Shown: positions 32,337-42,011 of the stretch, piece by piece
Layout: the number at the start of each line of letters is the position of its first letter
Numbering within the stretch: the stretch's first letter is position 1
Source of the DNA: Pantoea endophytica
GTDB taxonomy: Bacteria > Pseudomonadota > Gammaproteobacteria > Enterobacterales > Enterobacteriaceae
Reading direction: 5' to 3'
NCBI RefSeq assembly: GCF_002858935.1
Contig: NZ_PJRT01000031.1
Location: forward strand, 1-64,000
DNA: 64,000 nt
Made by a program: the position numbers and the translations under genes
Notes under the pieces: generated by a model
What the model saw: only the letters and a program-made list of their open reading frames with translations
Database searches by the model: none
Told to the model about the DNA's origin: nothing

Positions 32337-34163
32337 CTAACCTTCATCAACATGTTCTTTGATCATCACCAGGAACGGCTTACCAAAACGCTCCAGTTTG
32401 CGATGACCGACGCCGTTCACGCTGAGCATTTCTGACGCGCTAATCGGCATTTGTTCTGCCATTTCAATCAGCGTGGCATCGTTAAACACCACGTACGGCG
32501 GAATATTCTCTTCATCAGCAATTGCTTTGCGCAGCTTACGCAGCTTGGCAAACAGCTGGCGATCATAATTGCCGCTGTGCACTTTCGGCGAACTGCTGCC
32601 GCGCGTTTTCACCGTCACGATACGCGGCACCGCCAGCATCAGCGGCACTTCCGCACGTAATACCGGACGCGCCGCTTCGGTGAGTTGCAGCGCCGAATGC
32701 ATGGCGATGTTTTGCGTTACCATCCCGAGGTGAATCAGCTGACGCAGCACGCTGATCCAGTGTTCGTGGCTGTGCTCGCGGCCCAGGCCGTACACCGGCA
32801 GTTTGTCGTGGCCGTTGTCGCGAATGCGCTGATTGCTGGCGCCGCGCAAAACTTCAACAATATAGCCCATTCCAAAGCGTTGGCCGGTACGATAGATGCT
32901 CGACAGCGCCTTTTGCGCCTCCAGCAAACCGTCGTAGCGACGCGGCGGATCGAGGCAGATATCGCAGTTATCGCACTGCTGCTGGCGACCTTCGCCGAAA
33001 TAGTTCAGCAACACCAGACGACGACAGGTTTGCGCTTCAGCAAACGCGCCCATCGCGTTGAGTTTGTGGCGTTCAATATCCTGCAACGGGCCGGGCACTT
33101 TCTCTTCCAGACATTTACGCAGCCACGCCATGTCGGCCGGATCGTAAAGCATCATCGCTTCGGCAGGCAGGCCATCGCGCCCGGCGCGGCCGGTTTCCTG
33201 ATAATAGGATTCGATGTTGCGCGGAATATCGAAGTGCACCACAAAGCGCACGTTGGGTTTGTTAATGCCCATCCCGAACGCCACGGTGGCGACCACGATT
33301 TGCAGATCGTCACGCTGAAAAGCTTCCTGCACGCTGGCACGCTGCGCGCTATCAATGCCGGCGTGATACGCGCCAACGCTCAAACCACGGCTCTGCAGGC
33401 GCGCGGCGGTGTCTTCCACTTTGGCGCGGCTGTTACAGTAAATGATGCCGCTTTTGCCGCGCTGATCCTGCACATAACGCAGAAGTTGCTCAGTGGGTTT
33501 GAATTTCTCCACCAGCGTGTAGCGAATATTGGGGCGGTCAAAGCTACTGATTTGAATCAGCGGATCGTCCATCTGCAACAGATGGACGATATCGTTACGC
33601 GTGGTTTCATCGGCGGTGGCGGTCAATGCCATGACCGGCAAATCAGGGAAGTGCTGACGCAGCTGGCCGATCGAGCCATATTCCGGACGGAAATCGTGGC
33701 CCCACTGCGAAATACAGTGCGCTTCATCCACCGCCAGCATCACCGGATTCCACTGGTGCAGGCTGTCGAGGAAATTGTCCATCATCAGACGTTCAGGCGC
33801 GATATATAGCAGCTTGAGCTTGCCGGTACGACAATCCGCAAACACCTGCTGCTGCTGCTCACGCGTCTGCGTCGAGTTGAGGCACGCTGCAGCCACGCCG
33901 TTGGCCAGCAGCTGATCGACCTGATCTTTCATCAGTGAAATCAGCGGTGAAACCACCAGCGTCAGCCCTTCGCGCACCAGCGCCGGGATTTGATAGCACA
34001 GCGATTTGCCGCCGCCAGTCGGCATCACCACCAGACAATCGCGTCCTGACAGGGCGGTTTCGATGATGTTTTGCTGACCTGGGCGGAACTGCTGATAGCC
34101 GAAGGTATCTTGTAATACCTGCTGCGCCAGCATTTCCTGATTAAGCACTGCCGATGTTGCCAC
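32337..34163 (-). CDS. recQ: ATP-dependent DNA helicase RecQ
   Basis: RecQ is a 3'-5' helicase acting in recombination and replication-fork repair. The 608-residue protein (609 in E. coli) has helicase motif [12 protein letters not shown] near residue 49, motif [17 protein letters not shown] near 146 and motif [12 protein letters not shown] near 325. The RQC zinc-binding cysteines lie in [12 protein letters not shown] and [11 protein letters not shown] near 380-400. An HRDC domain covers the last 80 residues ([19 protein letters not shown]). It is 23 bases downstream of pldA. Confidence 0.97.
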   Translation of the reverse strand: MATSAVLNQEMLAQQVLQDTFGYQQFRPGQQNIIETALSGRDCLVVMPTGGGKSLCYQIPALVREGLTLVVSPLISLMKDQVDQLLANGVAAACLNSTQTREQQQQVFADCRTGKLKLLYIAPERLMMDNFLDSLHQWNPVMLAVDEAHCISQWGHDFRPEYGSIGQLRQHFPDLPVMALTATADETTRNDIVHLLQMDDPLIQISSFDRPNIRYTLVEKFKPTEQLLRYVQDQRGKSGIIYCNSRAKVEDTAARLQSRGLSVGAYHAGIDSAQRASVQEAFQRDDLQIVVATVAFGMGINKPNVRFVVHFDIPRNIESYYQETGRAGRDGLPAEAMMLYDPADMAWLRKCLEEKVPGPLQDIERHKLNAMGAFAEAQTCRRLVLLNYFGEGRQQQCDNCDICLDPPRRYDGLLEAQKALSSIYRTGQRFGMGYIVEVLRGASNQRIRDNGHDKLPVYGLGREHSHEHWISVLRQLIHLGMVTQNIAMHSALQLTEAARPVLRAEVPLMLAVPRIVTVKTRGSSSPKVHSGNYDRQLFAKLRKLRKAIADEENIPPYVVFNDATLIEMAEQMPISASEMLSVNGVGHRKLERFGKPFLVMIKEHVDEG

Positions 34164-34186
34164 GGTAATCCTGTCTTTGTTGCGGG

Positions 34187-35065
34187 TTAGAACAGATCGT
34201 TGAGCGTCACGCCCACGCCAAAGCGCGTCTGGCGATGGTTATAGTCGATCAATGATTCACCATAACCGCTGAAGACCTGCGTGTAAAAGCGCACGTGTTC
34301 AGAGATCGGGTAGCTCCAGGCGAAGGTTGCACCGCCAAAGCCGCTGTTCCAGTTGTAGTTACCTTCCACGCTGAAAATGTTCTCGCCCATCATGTAGCCG
34401 AGCTTGGCGCGGTAGTAACCCATGTATTTGGTGATGTCCGGGTTATCGTCATTGCTTTCACTTTCAGGCAGACGATACCAGGGTTTGATCTCTGCGAGCA
34501 GATTGCCGTTCTGCGCCATGAAGCGCGCGTAAACGCGGTTCCAGCTGCGTGAGGTCGGCTCGCTGCGGCCGTTCGACTGATGCACTAAGCCGGTTTCCAC
34601 ATCGCGTAAGGTCCAGCCTGCGAAGGTGTAATCGGTGGCCCAGCCGAGGAAAATTTGTGGCTCATAATCGGTTTCACGGAACGGTGATGACGCACCACGG
34701 TTCGAGAGCTGCCACCACGAGCGCTGAGTATAAGACGCCGCCAGCACCGAGTTATCGCCTAAAATGCCGCGCCACAGCGGAAACGCCAGGCTGAGCTGGA
34801 ATTTTACTTCATCATTTTTAGCTTTGTCTGCCCAGTTGTACGAAGAGATCGCCTCTTTGTTCATGTCGCTGGTGTAGGTGTAGAGCAGATAGTTATTTTC
34901 GTAAGGATAAAGCACGAACGGGTTATCGTGTTTCTCCAGCAGGTTAGCGATAATGCTGCCCTTCACTGCCGGTGCATCATGAACCTCTTTTATCGTGGCT
35001 TCTTCAGCCTGCGCCAGGCCAGGAAGGATCAGCGCCGCGGCCAGCAAGGCGTAATGCTTACGCAT
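34187..35065 (-). CDS. pldA: outer membrane phospholipase A
   Basis: PldA is a calcium-dependent outer-membrane beta-barrel that hydrolyses misplaced phospholipids as a dimer. The 292-residue precursor has a signal peptide ([18 protein letters not shown]) cleaved before EEATIKE. The catalytic region is [17 protein letters not shown], with the His-x-Ser and downstream Asn of the known active site. The last residue is Phe (LNDLF), as needed for BAM-dependent assembly. The start has GGAGA upstream; the in-frame start at 35125 would bury the signal sequence. Confidence 0.95.
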   Translation of the reverse strand: MRKHYALLAAALILPGLAQAEEATIKEVHDAPAVKGSIIANLLEKHDNPFVLYPYENNYLLYTYTSDMNKEAISSYNWADKAKNDEVKFQLSLAFPLWRGILGDNSVLAASYTQRSWWQLSNRGASSPFRETDYEPQIFLGWATDYTFAGWTLRDVETGLVHQSNGRSEPTSRSWNRVYARFMAQNGNLLAEIKPWYRLPESESNDDNPDITKYMGYYRAKLGYMMGENIFSVEGNYNWNSGFGGATFAWSYPISEHVRFYTQVFSGYGESLIDYNHRQTRFGVGVTLNDLF

Positions 35066-35230
35066 AGAATTCTCCAGAGAACTGCGTGTAGTAATCGTCA
35101 AGTGACGGTTCAAAAAGCAGGCCATTCTACACGCAAAACCTGCGGTTGATCAGCGCCGATTTCCGAAACTGGAAAGCGGCTCGAACGCGGCATAATATAC
35201 ACAACTCGTTAACATTTTAAGGCAGGCATT

Positions 35231-35701
35231 ATGTCATCCCCGTTGCTGACACAGCAGGAAGCGCGTCGTCTGATTGGCGAAATCTTTGTTTATCACATGC
35301 CCTTCAATCAGGCGCTCGGATTAGAGCTGGATCGACTGGAAGCGGATTACGCCGAACTCGGCTTCGCCAATAAAACCATGCTGGTCGGCAACGCGGCGCA
35401 GCAGATTCTGCACGGCGGCGTGATCGCTTCAGTGCTCGATGTCGCCGCCGGGCTGGTGTGTGTCAGCTATGCGCTGACGCGTCAGGAGAGCATTACCGAG
35501 GAAGAGCTGCGTCAGCGCCTGTCGCGCATGGGCACCATCGATATGCGCGTGGATTATCTGCGCCCTGGCCGCGGCGAGCGCTTTGTCGCCACCAGCAGCC
35601 TGCTGCGCGGCGGCAACAAAGTCGCTGTGGCGCGCGTGGAGTTACATAACCAGCAAGGCGATTACATCGCCACCGCTACCGCCACCTACATGATTGGCTA
35701 A
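35231..35701 (+). CDS. yigI: hotdog-fold thioesterase YigI
   Basis: This 156-residue protein matches E. coli YigI (155 residues), a PaaI-type hotdog thioesterase reported to act on medium- and long-chain acyl-CoA. The core helix motif [18 protein letters not shown] is near residue 57-75, and [12 protein letters not shown] near 108 follows the family pattern. It is divergent from pldA and ends 22 bases before the rarD start, so the two are likely one transcript. Confidence 0.92.
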   Translation: MSSPLLTQQEARRLIGEIFVYHMPFNQALGLELDRLEADYAELGFANKTMLVGNAAQQILHGGVIASVLDVAAGLVCVSYALTRQESITEEELRQRLSRMGTIDMRVDYLRPGRGERFVATSSLLRGGNKVAVARVELHNQQGDYIATATATYMIG

Positions 35702-35723
35702 TCAGTACTTCTGGAATGACATG

Positions 35724-36623
35724 ATGGATTCGCAACAAACTCGCCAGGGTATTGGCTACGCGCTCTGCGCTTACTTCATTTGGGGCATCGCCCCCGCCTA
35801 CTTCAAGCTGGTCAAAGAGGTACCCGCTACCGAGATCATGACGCATCGCGTGATTTGGTCCGCACTGTTTATGCTGCTGTTGATCACTTTGACGCGTAGC
35901 TGGGCGCAGGTACGTAGCGTACTAGCTCAGCCGAAAAAGGTGCTGCTGCTGGCGCTGACCGCCATCACCATTGGCGGCAACTGGCTGCTGTTTATCTGGG
36001 CAGTGAACAATCAGCACATGCTGGAAGCCAGCCTCGGCTACTTTATCAACCCGCTGATTAATGTGGTGTTTGGCATGCTGTTCCTGCGCGAACGCTTCCG
36101 CCGCTTGCAGTGGCTGGCGGTACTGCTGGCGACCACCGGCGTGCTGGTGCAGCTGTGGCAGTTTGGATCGCTGCCGATTATCGGCCTTGGCCTGGCGTTG
36201 AGTTTTGCTTTGTACGGTTTGGTGCGCAAAAAAATTCAGGTCGATGCGCAAAGTGGCATGTTGATCGAAACGCTGTGGCTATTCCCGCTGGCGGCGATTT
36301 ACCTGTTTGGTTTTGCCGATAGCGCCACCAGCCATCTCAGCGCCAACGCCATGAGCCTCAATCTCAAGCTGGTCGCAGCGGGCATTATCACCACCATTCC
36401 GCTGATGTTTTTTGCTGCCGCCTGCGCGCGTCTGCGCTTATCGACCGTCGGTTTCTTCCAGTATCTGGGTCCGACGCTGATGTTCCTGCTGGCGGTGCTG
36501 TTCTACGGCGAGCGCCTGACGCCGGATAAAATGGTGACCTTCGGCTTTATCTGGCTGGCGCTCGCCGTGTTCATTATTGATGCGGTTGCGTTCTCAGCTC
36601 GGGCGCGCATGCGCGTAGCGTGA
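35724..36623 (+). CDS. rarD: EamA-family transporter RarD
   Basis: RarD is a drug/metabolite superfamily inner-membrane protein named for a chloramphenicol-related phenotype; its substrate is unknown. The 299-residue product has ten hydrophobic helices and family segments ALCAYFIWGIAPAYFKL (near residue 13-28), ASLGYFINPLINV and FFQYLGPTLMFLLAV. The E. coli protein is 296 residues. Two adjacent ATGs exist; the second gives MDSQQTRQG, like E. coli MDAKQTRQG. Its 3' end overlaps the convergent abrB-like gene by 30 bases. Confidence 0.92.
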   Translation: MDSQQTRQGIGYALCAYFIWGIAPAYFKLVKEVPATEIMTHRVIWSALFMLLLITLTRSWAQVRSVLAQPKKVLLLALTAITIGGNWLLFIWAVNNQHMLEASLGYFINPLINVVFGMLFLRERFRRLQWLAVLLATTGVLVQLWQFGSLPIIGLGLALSFALYGLVRKKIQVDAQSGMLIETLWLFPLAAIYLFGFADSATSHLSANAMSLNLKLVAAGIITTIPLMFFAAACARLRLSTVGFFQYLGPTLMFLLAVLFYGERLTPDKMVTFGFIWLALAVFIIDAVAFSARARMRVA

Positions 36624-37646
36624 AATAAAACGCGCCAGCGCCGGACCGGTAAGCAGAATGGTGAACAGACGCAGCGTCTGCAGCGCCATGACAAAAGCCA
36701 TATCGACGCGCGTGCCGGCCGCAATAATCGCCACGGTATCCAGCCCACCCGGGCTGGTTGCCAGATAGGCGGTCATCAGATCGACGTGTAGCACGCGCGT
36801 TAGCATCCAGGCTAATCCGCCGCACAACAGCATCAAACCAAAAATCGACAGCAACATTTGCGGCAGCGTTCGCAGCGCAAGTTTGAAAATCGGTCGGGTG
36901 AAACGCAATCCCACGCTCCAGCCAATCAGTGCATAGGCTAGCGCCAGCAGCCATTCCGGAACCTGCAAAGTCGCCACATCGGTGCCGTGCAATACCGCAC
37001 CGATCAGCGCGGGTAGCAGCAAGGCACCAGAAGGAATTCGCAGCCTCTGGCCGAGCCACGCACCGGCGACCATCACCAGCAGCGTCAGCAGAAAGCTGCT
37101 GTGCAGCGCGGGAAACCATACCAGATCAGCTGCACCGCCGTGGGTGCCGAGGCCAATGCGCGCCACCACGGCCGCAGCGGTGGCGACAAACAGCACGCGC
37201 AGATACTGCATAAACGCCACCAGCCGCACATCCGCCCCGAAATCACCGGCCATCGCCACCATCGCCGAAGCGCCGCCGGGCGACGATCCCCATGCGCCGG
37301 TTGGGCCGGGCAAACTACTGAAGCGTACCAGAAGAAAGCCGGACAGGCCGCTGGCCGCCAACGTCAGCACCAGCACCGCCAACACCACCGGCCAATCCTG
37401 GATCAGCGGTGTGAGAATGCCCGGCGATAAGCTCTGGCCAATCATGCAGCCGAGCACCGCTTGTGCCAGCACGAAGAAACGTTTATCGATGCGAACAGTC
37501 GCGCCGGACAAGCCCATAAAGGTGCCGACGATCATCGGGCCAAGCAGCAAGGCCGCAGGAAGATGGAACAGCTGGAGGATAATCCCCAGCACTAACGAAG
37601 CAATCAGCAGCAGTGTCCACTGAAGTCGCAGTGAGAAGCGCGCCAT
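36594..37646 (-). CDS. AbrB-family membrane protein
   Basis: The 350-residue protein belongs to the AbrB/ammonia monooxygenase-related transporter family (two AbrB duplication units, Pfam AmoA-like). E. coli AbrB is 348 residues and was linked to aidB expression; the transport substrate is not known. About ten membrane helices can be traced. Each half has a glycine-rich signature: WGSSPGGASAMVAMAGDFGADVR near residue 119 and ATSPGGLDTVAIIAAG near 295. It takes the place of the small yigG/yigF genes found between rarD and corA in E. coli. Confidence 0.82.
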   Translation of the reverse strand: MARFSLRLQWTLLLIASLVLGIILQLFHLPAALLLGPMIVGTFMGLSGATVRIDKRFFVLAQAVLGCMIGQSLSPGILTPLIQDWPVVLAVLVLTLAASGLSGFLLVRFSSLPGPTGAWGSSPGGASAMVAMAGDFGADVRLVAFMQYLRVLFVATAAAVVARIGLGTHGGAADLVWFPALHSSFLLTLLVMVAGAWLGQRLRIPSGALLLPALIGAVLHGTDVATLQVPEWLLALAYALIGWSVGLRFTRPIFKLALRTLPQMLLSIFGLMLLCGGLAWMLTRVLHVDLMTAYLATSPGGLDTVAIIAAGTRVDMAFVMALQTLRLFTILLTGPALARFISRYAHARPS

Positions 37647-37706
37647 AGGAGAGAATCAGATAGTGAGCAGAGCCAACAGGTTACGCAGAAAATTTAAGTT
37701 TATCTA

Positions 37707-37779
37707 CCAGGTCGCTATAAATGGCGCCCCTACATTTGTCATGAGCGGTTTTGTAGGGTCGTCATTCATGACGACCTGG
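37707..37779. repeat. paired GTAG-type REP palindrome
   Basis: CCAGGTCG at the left end pairs with CGACCTGG at the right end. Each half is also a hairpin preceded by GTAG: on the plus strand GTAGGGTCGTCATTCATGAC, and on the minus strand GTAGGGGCGCCATTTATAGC. The two units are inverted around a 16-base spacer, like a REP pair (BIME). It lies between abrB and corA, 12 bases from the corA stop, and may end or stabilise the corA mRNA. Confidence 0.72.
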
Positions 37780-37791
37780 ACTTGAGAACGG

Positions 37792-38745
37792 TTACAACCA
37801 GTTCTTGCGTTTGAAATAGAGGTACGGCGCCAGGCCAGCGAGAATCATCAGGCTAATCGCGCCCGGATAACCAAAGCTCCATTTCAGCTCCGGCATAAAC
37901 TCGAAGTTCATGCCGTAGCTGGATGCCACCAGCGTGGGCGGCAGGAATACCACCGAAACCACTGAGAAGATCTTGATGATGCGGTTCTGCTCAATATTGA
38001 TGAAGCCCATTGCCGCCTGCATCAGGAAGTTGACCTTCTGGAACAGCGATTCGTTATGCGGCAACAGCGATTCGATATCGCGCAGGATTTCACGCGCCTG
38101 CTCCAGCTGGTTGCCCGGCAGACGCGCTTTGCGCACCAGGAAGTTGAGGGCACGCTGGGTATCCATCAGACATAACCGCACTTTCCAGCCGATATCTTCC
38201 AGCTCCGCCAGACGCGACAACGCCTGATCGTACTCTTCGCCCTGCTGGCCTTCCATGATCACGCGGCTGAGTTTCTCCAGCGCGCTATAGATGTTCTCGA
38301 TCTCATCCGCCAGCTGTTCGATTTTGGTCTCAAACAGATCCAGCAGCAGCTCATAGGCGTTGCCATCGGTCAGCATCTGATTGCGCGCACGCATGCGATA
38401 GAGACGGAAAGCTGGCAGTTCGCGTTCGCGCAGCGTATACAGGCGATCTTCGCGGATGGTGAATGCCACGGTGGAGTTGCCAGCGTGGTCTTCGGCATCT
38501 TCAAAGAAGAAGAAGGAGTGAATGTGCAGGCCGTCTTCGTCTTCGAAGAAACGCGCCGAGGCTTCGATGTCTTCCAGCTCCGGACGCGTCGCCAGGCTCT
38601 GGCCGAGCTCGCATTGCACGCGATCGCGTTCGCTGTCGTCAGGTTCGATCAGATCAACCCAAACAGACGTGTTGAGTTTGTCGTTATCTTCTTCCAGCTC
38701 GATGCGCGTCAGGCGATTACGATCAAGTTTAAATGCGCTCAGCAT
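37792..38745 (-). CDS. corA: magnesium/cobalt/nickel channel CorA
   Basis: CorA is the main constitutive magnesium channel, a homopentamer with a large cytosolic domain and two C-terminal membrane helices. The 317-residue protein (316 in E. coli) has the filter motif YGMNFEF near residue 278 between the helices and the basic tail YFKRKNWL. The 5' leader is about 260 bases long with a short ORF, a hairpin and a good promoter. This suggests control within the leader. Confidence 0.97.
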   Translation of the reverse strand: MLSAFKLDRNRLTRIELEEDNDKLNTSVWVDLIEPDDSERDRVQCELGQSLATRPELEDIEASARFFEDEDGLHIHSFFFFEDAEDHAGNSTVAFTIREDRLYTLRERELPAFRLYRMRARNQMLTDGNAYELLLDLFETKIEQLADEIENIYSALEKLSRVIMEGQQGEEYDQALSRLAELEDIGWKVRLCLMDTQRALNFLVRKARLPGNQLEQAREILRDIESLLPHNESLFQKVNFLMQAAMGFINIEQNRIIKIFSVVSVVFLPPTLVASSYGMNFEFMPELKWSFGYPGAISLMILAGLAPYLYFKRKNWL

Positions 38746-38904
38746 AGCAATAACTCCCCATTTTTTCGGAATGGGACAAGGCGGTGACCACTATAAATTA
38801 CGGGCACGGCGAAGCCTGAACACGGAAACTTTCGCTTCAAGGATAAATCAGTGCTAACTCACGCGACGAGAGTAAAAAAGGGAGGTCGCTGTTAACCGCT
38901 AAGG

Positions 38905-38985
38905 CTACCAGCTAAAAGAGGTAACCTTAGGAGTTCCTGTTAAACAGGTGATTGAGCCAGCATCGACTGGGCGCGTCCAAGGCAT
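38905..38985 (-). CDS. corA leader ORF (CorL-type)
   Basis: A 26-codon frame starts MPWTRPVDAG with AGAGG just upstream, about 20 bases after the expected corA transcript start. Established work on Salmonella describes a leader peptide, CorL, whose translation sets Rho-dependent termination before corA. This frame is in the right place, but I cannot confirm sequence similarity. An overlapping 18-codon frame (38940-38996) is an alternative. The hairpin CTAAGGTTACC/GGTAGCCTTAG overlaps the 3' end of the frame. Confidence 0.5.
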   Translation of the reverse strand: MPWTRPVDAGSITCLTGTPKVTSFSW

Positions 38986-39011
38986 TGTCCTCTCATGATA
39001 ATAGTGCGCGC

Positions 39012-39040
39012 ATGTTACGCTGAGACGAAAAAGTCGTCAA
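39012..39040 (-). promoter_or_regulatory. corA promoter
   Basis: TTGACG, a 17-base spacer and TAACAT on the minus strand form a strong promoter 15 bases after the uvrD stop codon. A TAGCGC/GCGCTA hairpin at 39043-39058, overlapping the uvrD stop, separates the two genes; its T-rich run falls inside the promoter. Confidence 0.75.
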
Positions 39041-39055
39041 GGTAGCGCAACCGCG

Positions 39056-41218
39056 CTACACCGTTTCCAGACGGGCGTAAGCCGCCACCAGCCACTTGAT
39101 GCCCTGGCCCTGAAACGCCACTTGCAAACGGCTGTGTTCACCGCTGCCTTCGAGGTTGATGATGGTGCCCTCGCCGAACTTGGCATGGCGCACGCGCTGG
39201 CCGAGCGTGAAGCCGCTGTCGTTTTGCGCGATGGGCGTGCCCATGCGCTGATGGCTCACCGGACGGCTGACGCTGGCGCGCAAACGCACCTCTTCCACGC
39301 ACTCTTCCGGCAGCTCACCGATGAAGCGTGATGGACGGTGATACACTTCCTTACCATAAAGACGACGGCTTTCAGCATAGGTGAGCGTCAGCTTGACCAT
39401 GGCACGCGTCACGCCAACGTAAGCCAGACGGCGCTCCTCTTCCAGACGACCGCCTTCATCCAGCGACATCTGGCTCGGGAACATGCCCTCTTCCATGCCG
39501 ACGATAAATACCTGGCTGAACTCCAGCCCTTTCGCCGAGTGCATGGTCATCAGCTGCACCGCATCCTGCCATTTGTCGGCCTGACCTTCACCCGCTTCCA
39601 GCGCAGCATGTGACAGGAACGCCTGCAGCGGCATCAGATCTTCGTCTTCGTCCTGATAGCTGAACTGGCGCGTTGCCGTGACCAGTTCCTCAAGGTTTTC
39701 AATACGCGCCTGGCCTTTCTCGCCCTTCTCCTGCTCGTACATCACCCATAAACCGGAGTCTTTAATCACGCGATCGGTTTGCACATGCAGCGGCATCTCG
39801 GCGGTTTCGCTGGCCAGTGAATCGACCAACTCGCAGAAGCGTTGTAGCGCCGACGCGGCGCGTCCGGCTAAGGCTTTGTTCTGCAACAGCTCGCGCGTAG
39901 CCTGCCACAAGGTGAGTTGCTGATCGCGCGCGGTCTGGCGCACCACATCGAGGGTACGATCGCCGACGCCGCGCACCGGCGTGTTCACCACACGCTCAAA
40001 GGCTGCATCGTCGTTGCGATTGGCCATTAAACGCAGATAGGCCAGCGCATCTTTAATCTCCTGACGCTCGAAGAAGCGCATGCCGCCATAAATGCGATAC
40101 GGCATGCTGCCTTGCAACAGCGCCTCTTCCAGCACGCGCGATTGGGCGTTGCTGCGGTAGAGAATGGCGCAATCCTGCAGCGCATTGCCGTTCTCGTGCC
40201 AGCTTTTGATGCGATTGACCACAAAGCGCGCTTCATCCAGCTCGTTGAATGCGCAGTAGAGTGAGATCTTTTCACCATCGCTGCCGTCGGTCCACAGCTC
40301 TTTACCGAGGCGGCCATTGTTGTTGGCGATCAGCGTGTTCGCCGCTTTCAGAATGTTGTTGGTCGAGCGATAGTTCTGCTCCAGGCGAATGGTTTCCGCG
40401 CCGGGAAAATCCTGCAGGAAGCGCTGGATGTTCTCCACCTGCGCACCGCGCCAGCCGTAAATCGACTGATCGTCATCGCCGACGATAATCACGCGGCCGC
40501 TATCACCCGCCAGCATGCGAATCCATGCGTACTGAATATTGTTGGTATCCTGGAATTCATCCACCAGCACGTTGCTGAAACGCTCGCGGTAATGATTCAG
40601 GATATGCGGCTTGTTAAGCCAGAGTTCGTGGGCGCGCAGCAGCAGCTCGGCGAAATCCACTAATCCGGCGCGATCGCAGGCTTCCTGATACGCCTGATAG
40701 ATGCGCAGCCAGGTTTGCTCAACCGGATTGCCGTAGCTTTCGATGTGTTTTGGCCGCAGGCCTTCATCTTTTTTGCCGTTGATGTACCACATGCCCTGAC
40801 GCGCAGGCCACTGTTTCTCATCAAGGTTCATCGCTTTGATCAGGCGCTTCAGCAGACGCAGCTGATCGTCGCTGTCGAGGATCTGGAAATCCTGCGGCAA
40901 ACCGGCATCAAGGTGATGCGCGCGCAGTAAACGGTGCGCCAGGCCGTGGAAAGTACCAATCCACATGCCGCCCTGGCTGGTGCCGATCAGCTGATCGATA
41001 CGATGGCGCATTTCCGCCGCCGCTTTGTTGGTAAAGGTCACCGCCATAATCGAATACGGCGAGCAGTTCTCTACCGACAGCAGCCAGGCGATGCGATGCA
41101 CCAGCACACGGGTTTTGCCACTGCCTGCTCCGGCCAGCACCAGCAGGTTGCTGCGCGGTGCGGCGACCGCCTCGCGCTGTTTGTCATTCAAGCCGTCAAG
41201 CAGATCAGAAACGTCCAT
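39056..41218 (-). CDS. uvrD: DNA helicase II (UvrD)
   Basis: UvrD is a 3'-5' superfamily 1 helicase for nucleotide excision repair and mismatch repair. The 720 residues from the chosen ATG equal E. coli UvrD. Walker A is LAGAGSGKT near residue 30, motif II is VDEFQDTN near 220, QSIYGWRGA follows near 250, and VGVTRAM near 610 is motif VI. The C-terminal Tudor-like domain ends KWLVAAYARLE. A GTG two codons upstream is less likely. A LexA box and promoter precede it. Confidence 0.97.
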   Translation of the reverse strand: MDVSDLLDGLNDKQREAVAAPRSNLLVLAGAGSGKTRVLVHRIAWLLSVENCSPYSIMAVTFTNKAAAEMRHRIDQLIGTSQGGMWIGTFHGLAHRLLRAHHLDAGLPQDFQILDSDDQLRLLKRLIKAMNLDEKQWPARQGMWYINGKKDEGLRPKHIESYGNPVEQTWLRIYQAYQEACDRAGLVDFAELLLRAHELWLNKPHILNHYRERFSNVLVDEFQDTNNIQYAWIRMLAGDSGRVIIVGDDDQSIYGWRGAQVENIQRFLQDFPGAETIRLEQNYRSTNNILKAANTLIANNNGRLGKELWTDGSDGEKISLYCAFNELDEARFVVNRIKSWHENGNALQDCAILYRSNAQSRVLEEALLQGSMPYRIYGGMRFFERQEIKDALAYLRLMANRNDDAAFERVVNTPVRGVGDRTLDVVRQTARDQQLTLWQATRELLQNKALAGRAASALQRFCELVDSLASETAEMPLHVQTDRVIKDSGLWVMYEQEKGEKGQARIENLEELVTATRQFSYQDEDEDLMPLQAFLSHAALEAGEGQADKWQDAVQLMTMHSAKGLEFSQVFIVGMEEGMFPSQMSLDEGGRLEEERRLAYVGVTRAMVKLTLTYAESRRLYGKEVYHRPSRFIGELPEECVEEVRLRASVSRPVSHQRMGTPIAQNDSGFTLGQRVRHAKFGEGTIINLEGSGEHSRLQVAFQGQGIKWLVAAYARLETV

Positions 41219-41271
41219 AAGCACCGTTCGCGAAAGAAAATGAACTCAAATCCACACTGCTGCGGATAGAG

Positions 41272-41287
41272 CTGTATATATTTACAT
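41272..41287 (-). promoter_or_regulatory. LexA box of uvrD
   Basis: The plus strand reads CTGTATATATTTACAT, matching CTGT-N8-ACAG at seven of eight core bases with the AT-rich centre expected for a LexA box. It overlaps the expected start of transcription just after the uvrD -10 element, so LexA would block initiation. uvrD is a known SOS gene in E. coli. Confidence 0.78.
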
Positions 41288-41293
41288 GTGTGG

Positions 41294-41321
41294 ATTATAG
41301 CAGCGAGGTCAGAGATGCCAA
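41294..41321 (-). promoter_or_regulatory. uvrD promoter
   Basis: TTGGCA, a 16-base spacer and a perfect TATAAT on the minus strand. The promoter lies at the end of the yigB coding sequence. Confidence 0.75.
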
Positions 41322-42011
41322 CCGATCAATTTCAACGTGCGGCAGCAAACGCGCATCGTCGATCTTCATCAGATTGCCTTCACGCAAATTGATCCAGCAG
41401 GCTTGCATGCCGGCACGCAGCGAACCGGCAACATCGGTGGTGAGATCGTCGCCGACGTGCAGAATGTGCTGCGGTGCGATGTTCAAACGCTCAGCGGCCA
41501 GATGATACATATCCTGCCACGGCTTGGCGCGACCGTGCGGACCGGCACGCAGCGCGAACTGGAAGTGATGATGGATGCCGAGCTTTTCCGGACAGGCATT
41601 GCCGTTGGTGATCGCCACCAGCGGCACACGCTCGCCCAGCCACGTCAGCGTTTGATGCGTCTCTTCCGGCATATCGACTTCACTACGCCACTGATGGAAG
41701 ACGCTCATCACGTCGCTGGCACCGGCGGTGGCTTCCGCTTTGGATAAGCCGACATTGAGCAGCGCCAGCTCCACCGAGCGACGACGCCATTCAGACACAT
41801 CGTGATAAATTTCCGGCTCGCGCGCCAGCAACTCATTGCGCAGCGCCTGATAATCCGCCGGGGTGAATTCTCGCAGCGCCGGATGATACGCCTGCAGCGC
41901 AGCGTGCGATTCGGCAGTGGTTTTGCGAATGACGGGATGGTTGTCATACAGCGTGTCGTCGAGATCAAAGGTGATTGCTTTGATCGGGCCGAGCGGACGA
42001 TAAAACTTCAT
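41295..42011 (-). CDS. yigB: FMN phosphatase, HAD family YigB
   Basis: YigB dephosphorylates FMN (and the riboflavin-pathway intermediate) in E. coli. The 238-residue protein has HAD motif [12 protein letters not shown] near residue 15, motif II VAITNGN near 132 and a [10 protein letters not shown] motif near 190 for motifs III and IV. Its start overlaps the xerC stop by one base (TAATG), continuing the coupled series dapF-DUF484-xerC-yigB. Confidence 0.93.
   Translation of the reverse strand: MKFYRPLGPIKAITFDLDDTLYDNHPVIRKTTAESHAALQAYHPALREFTPADYQALRNELLAREPEIYHDVSEWRRRSVELALLNVGLSKAEATAGASDVMSVFHQWRSEVDMPEETHQTLTWLGERVPLVAITNGNACPEKLGIHHHFQFALRAGPHGRAKPWQDMYHLAAERLNIAPQHILHVGDDLTTDVAGSLRAGMQACWINLREGNLMKIDDARLLPHVEIDRLASLTSLL

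Noticed and set aside
32685-33809. 374-codon plus-strand frame opposite recQ
   Set aside because: It is a long antisense shadow of the recQ reading frame, His/Arg/Ala-rich, with no recognisable domain; recQ is certain.
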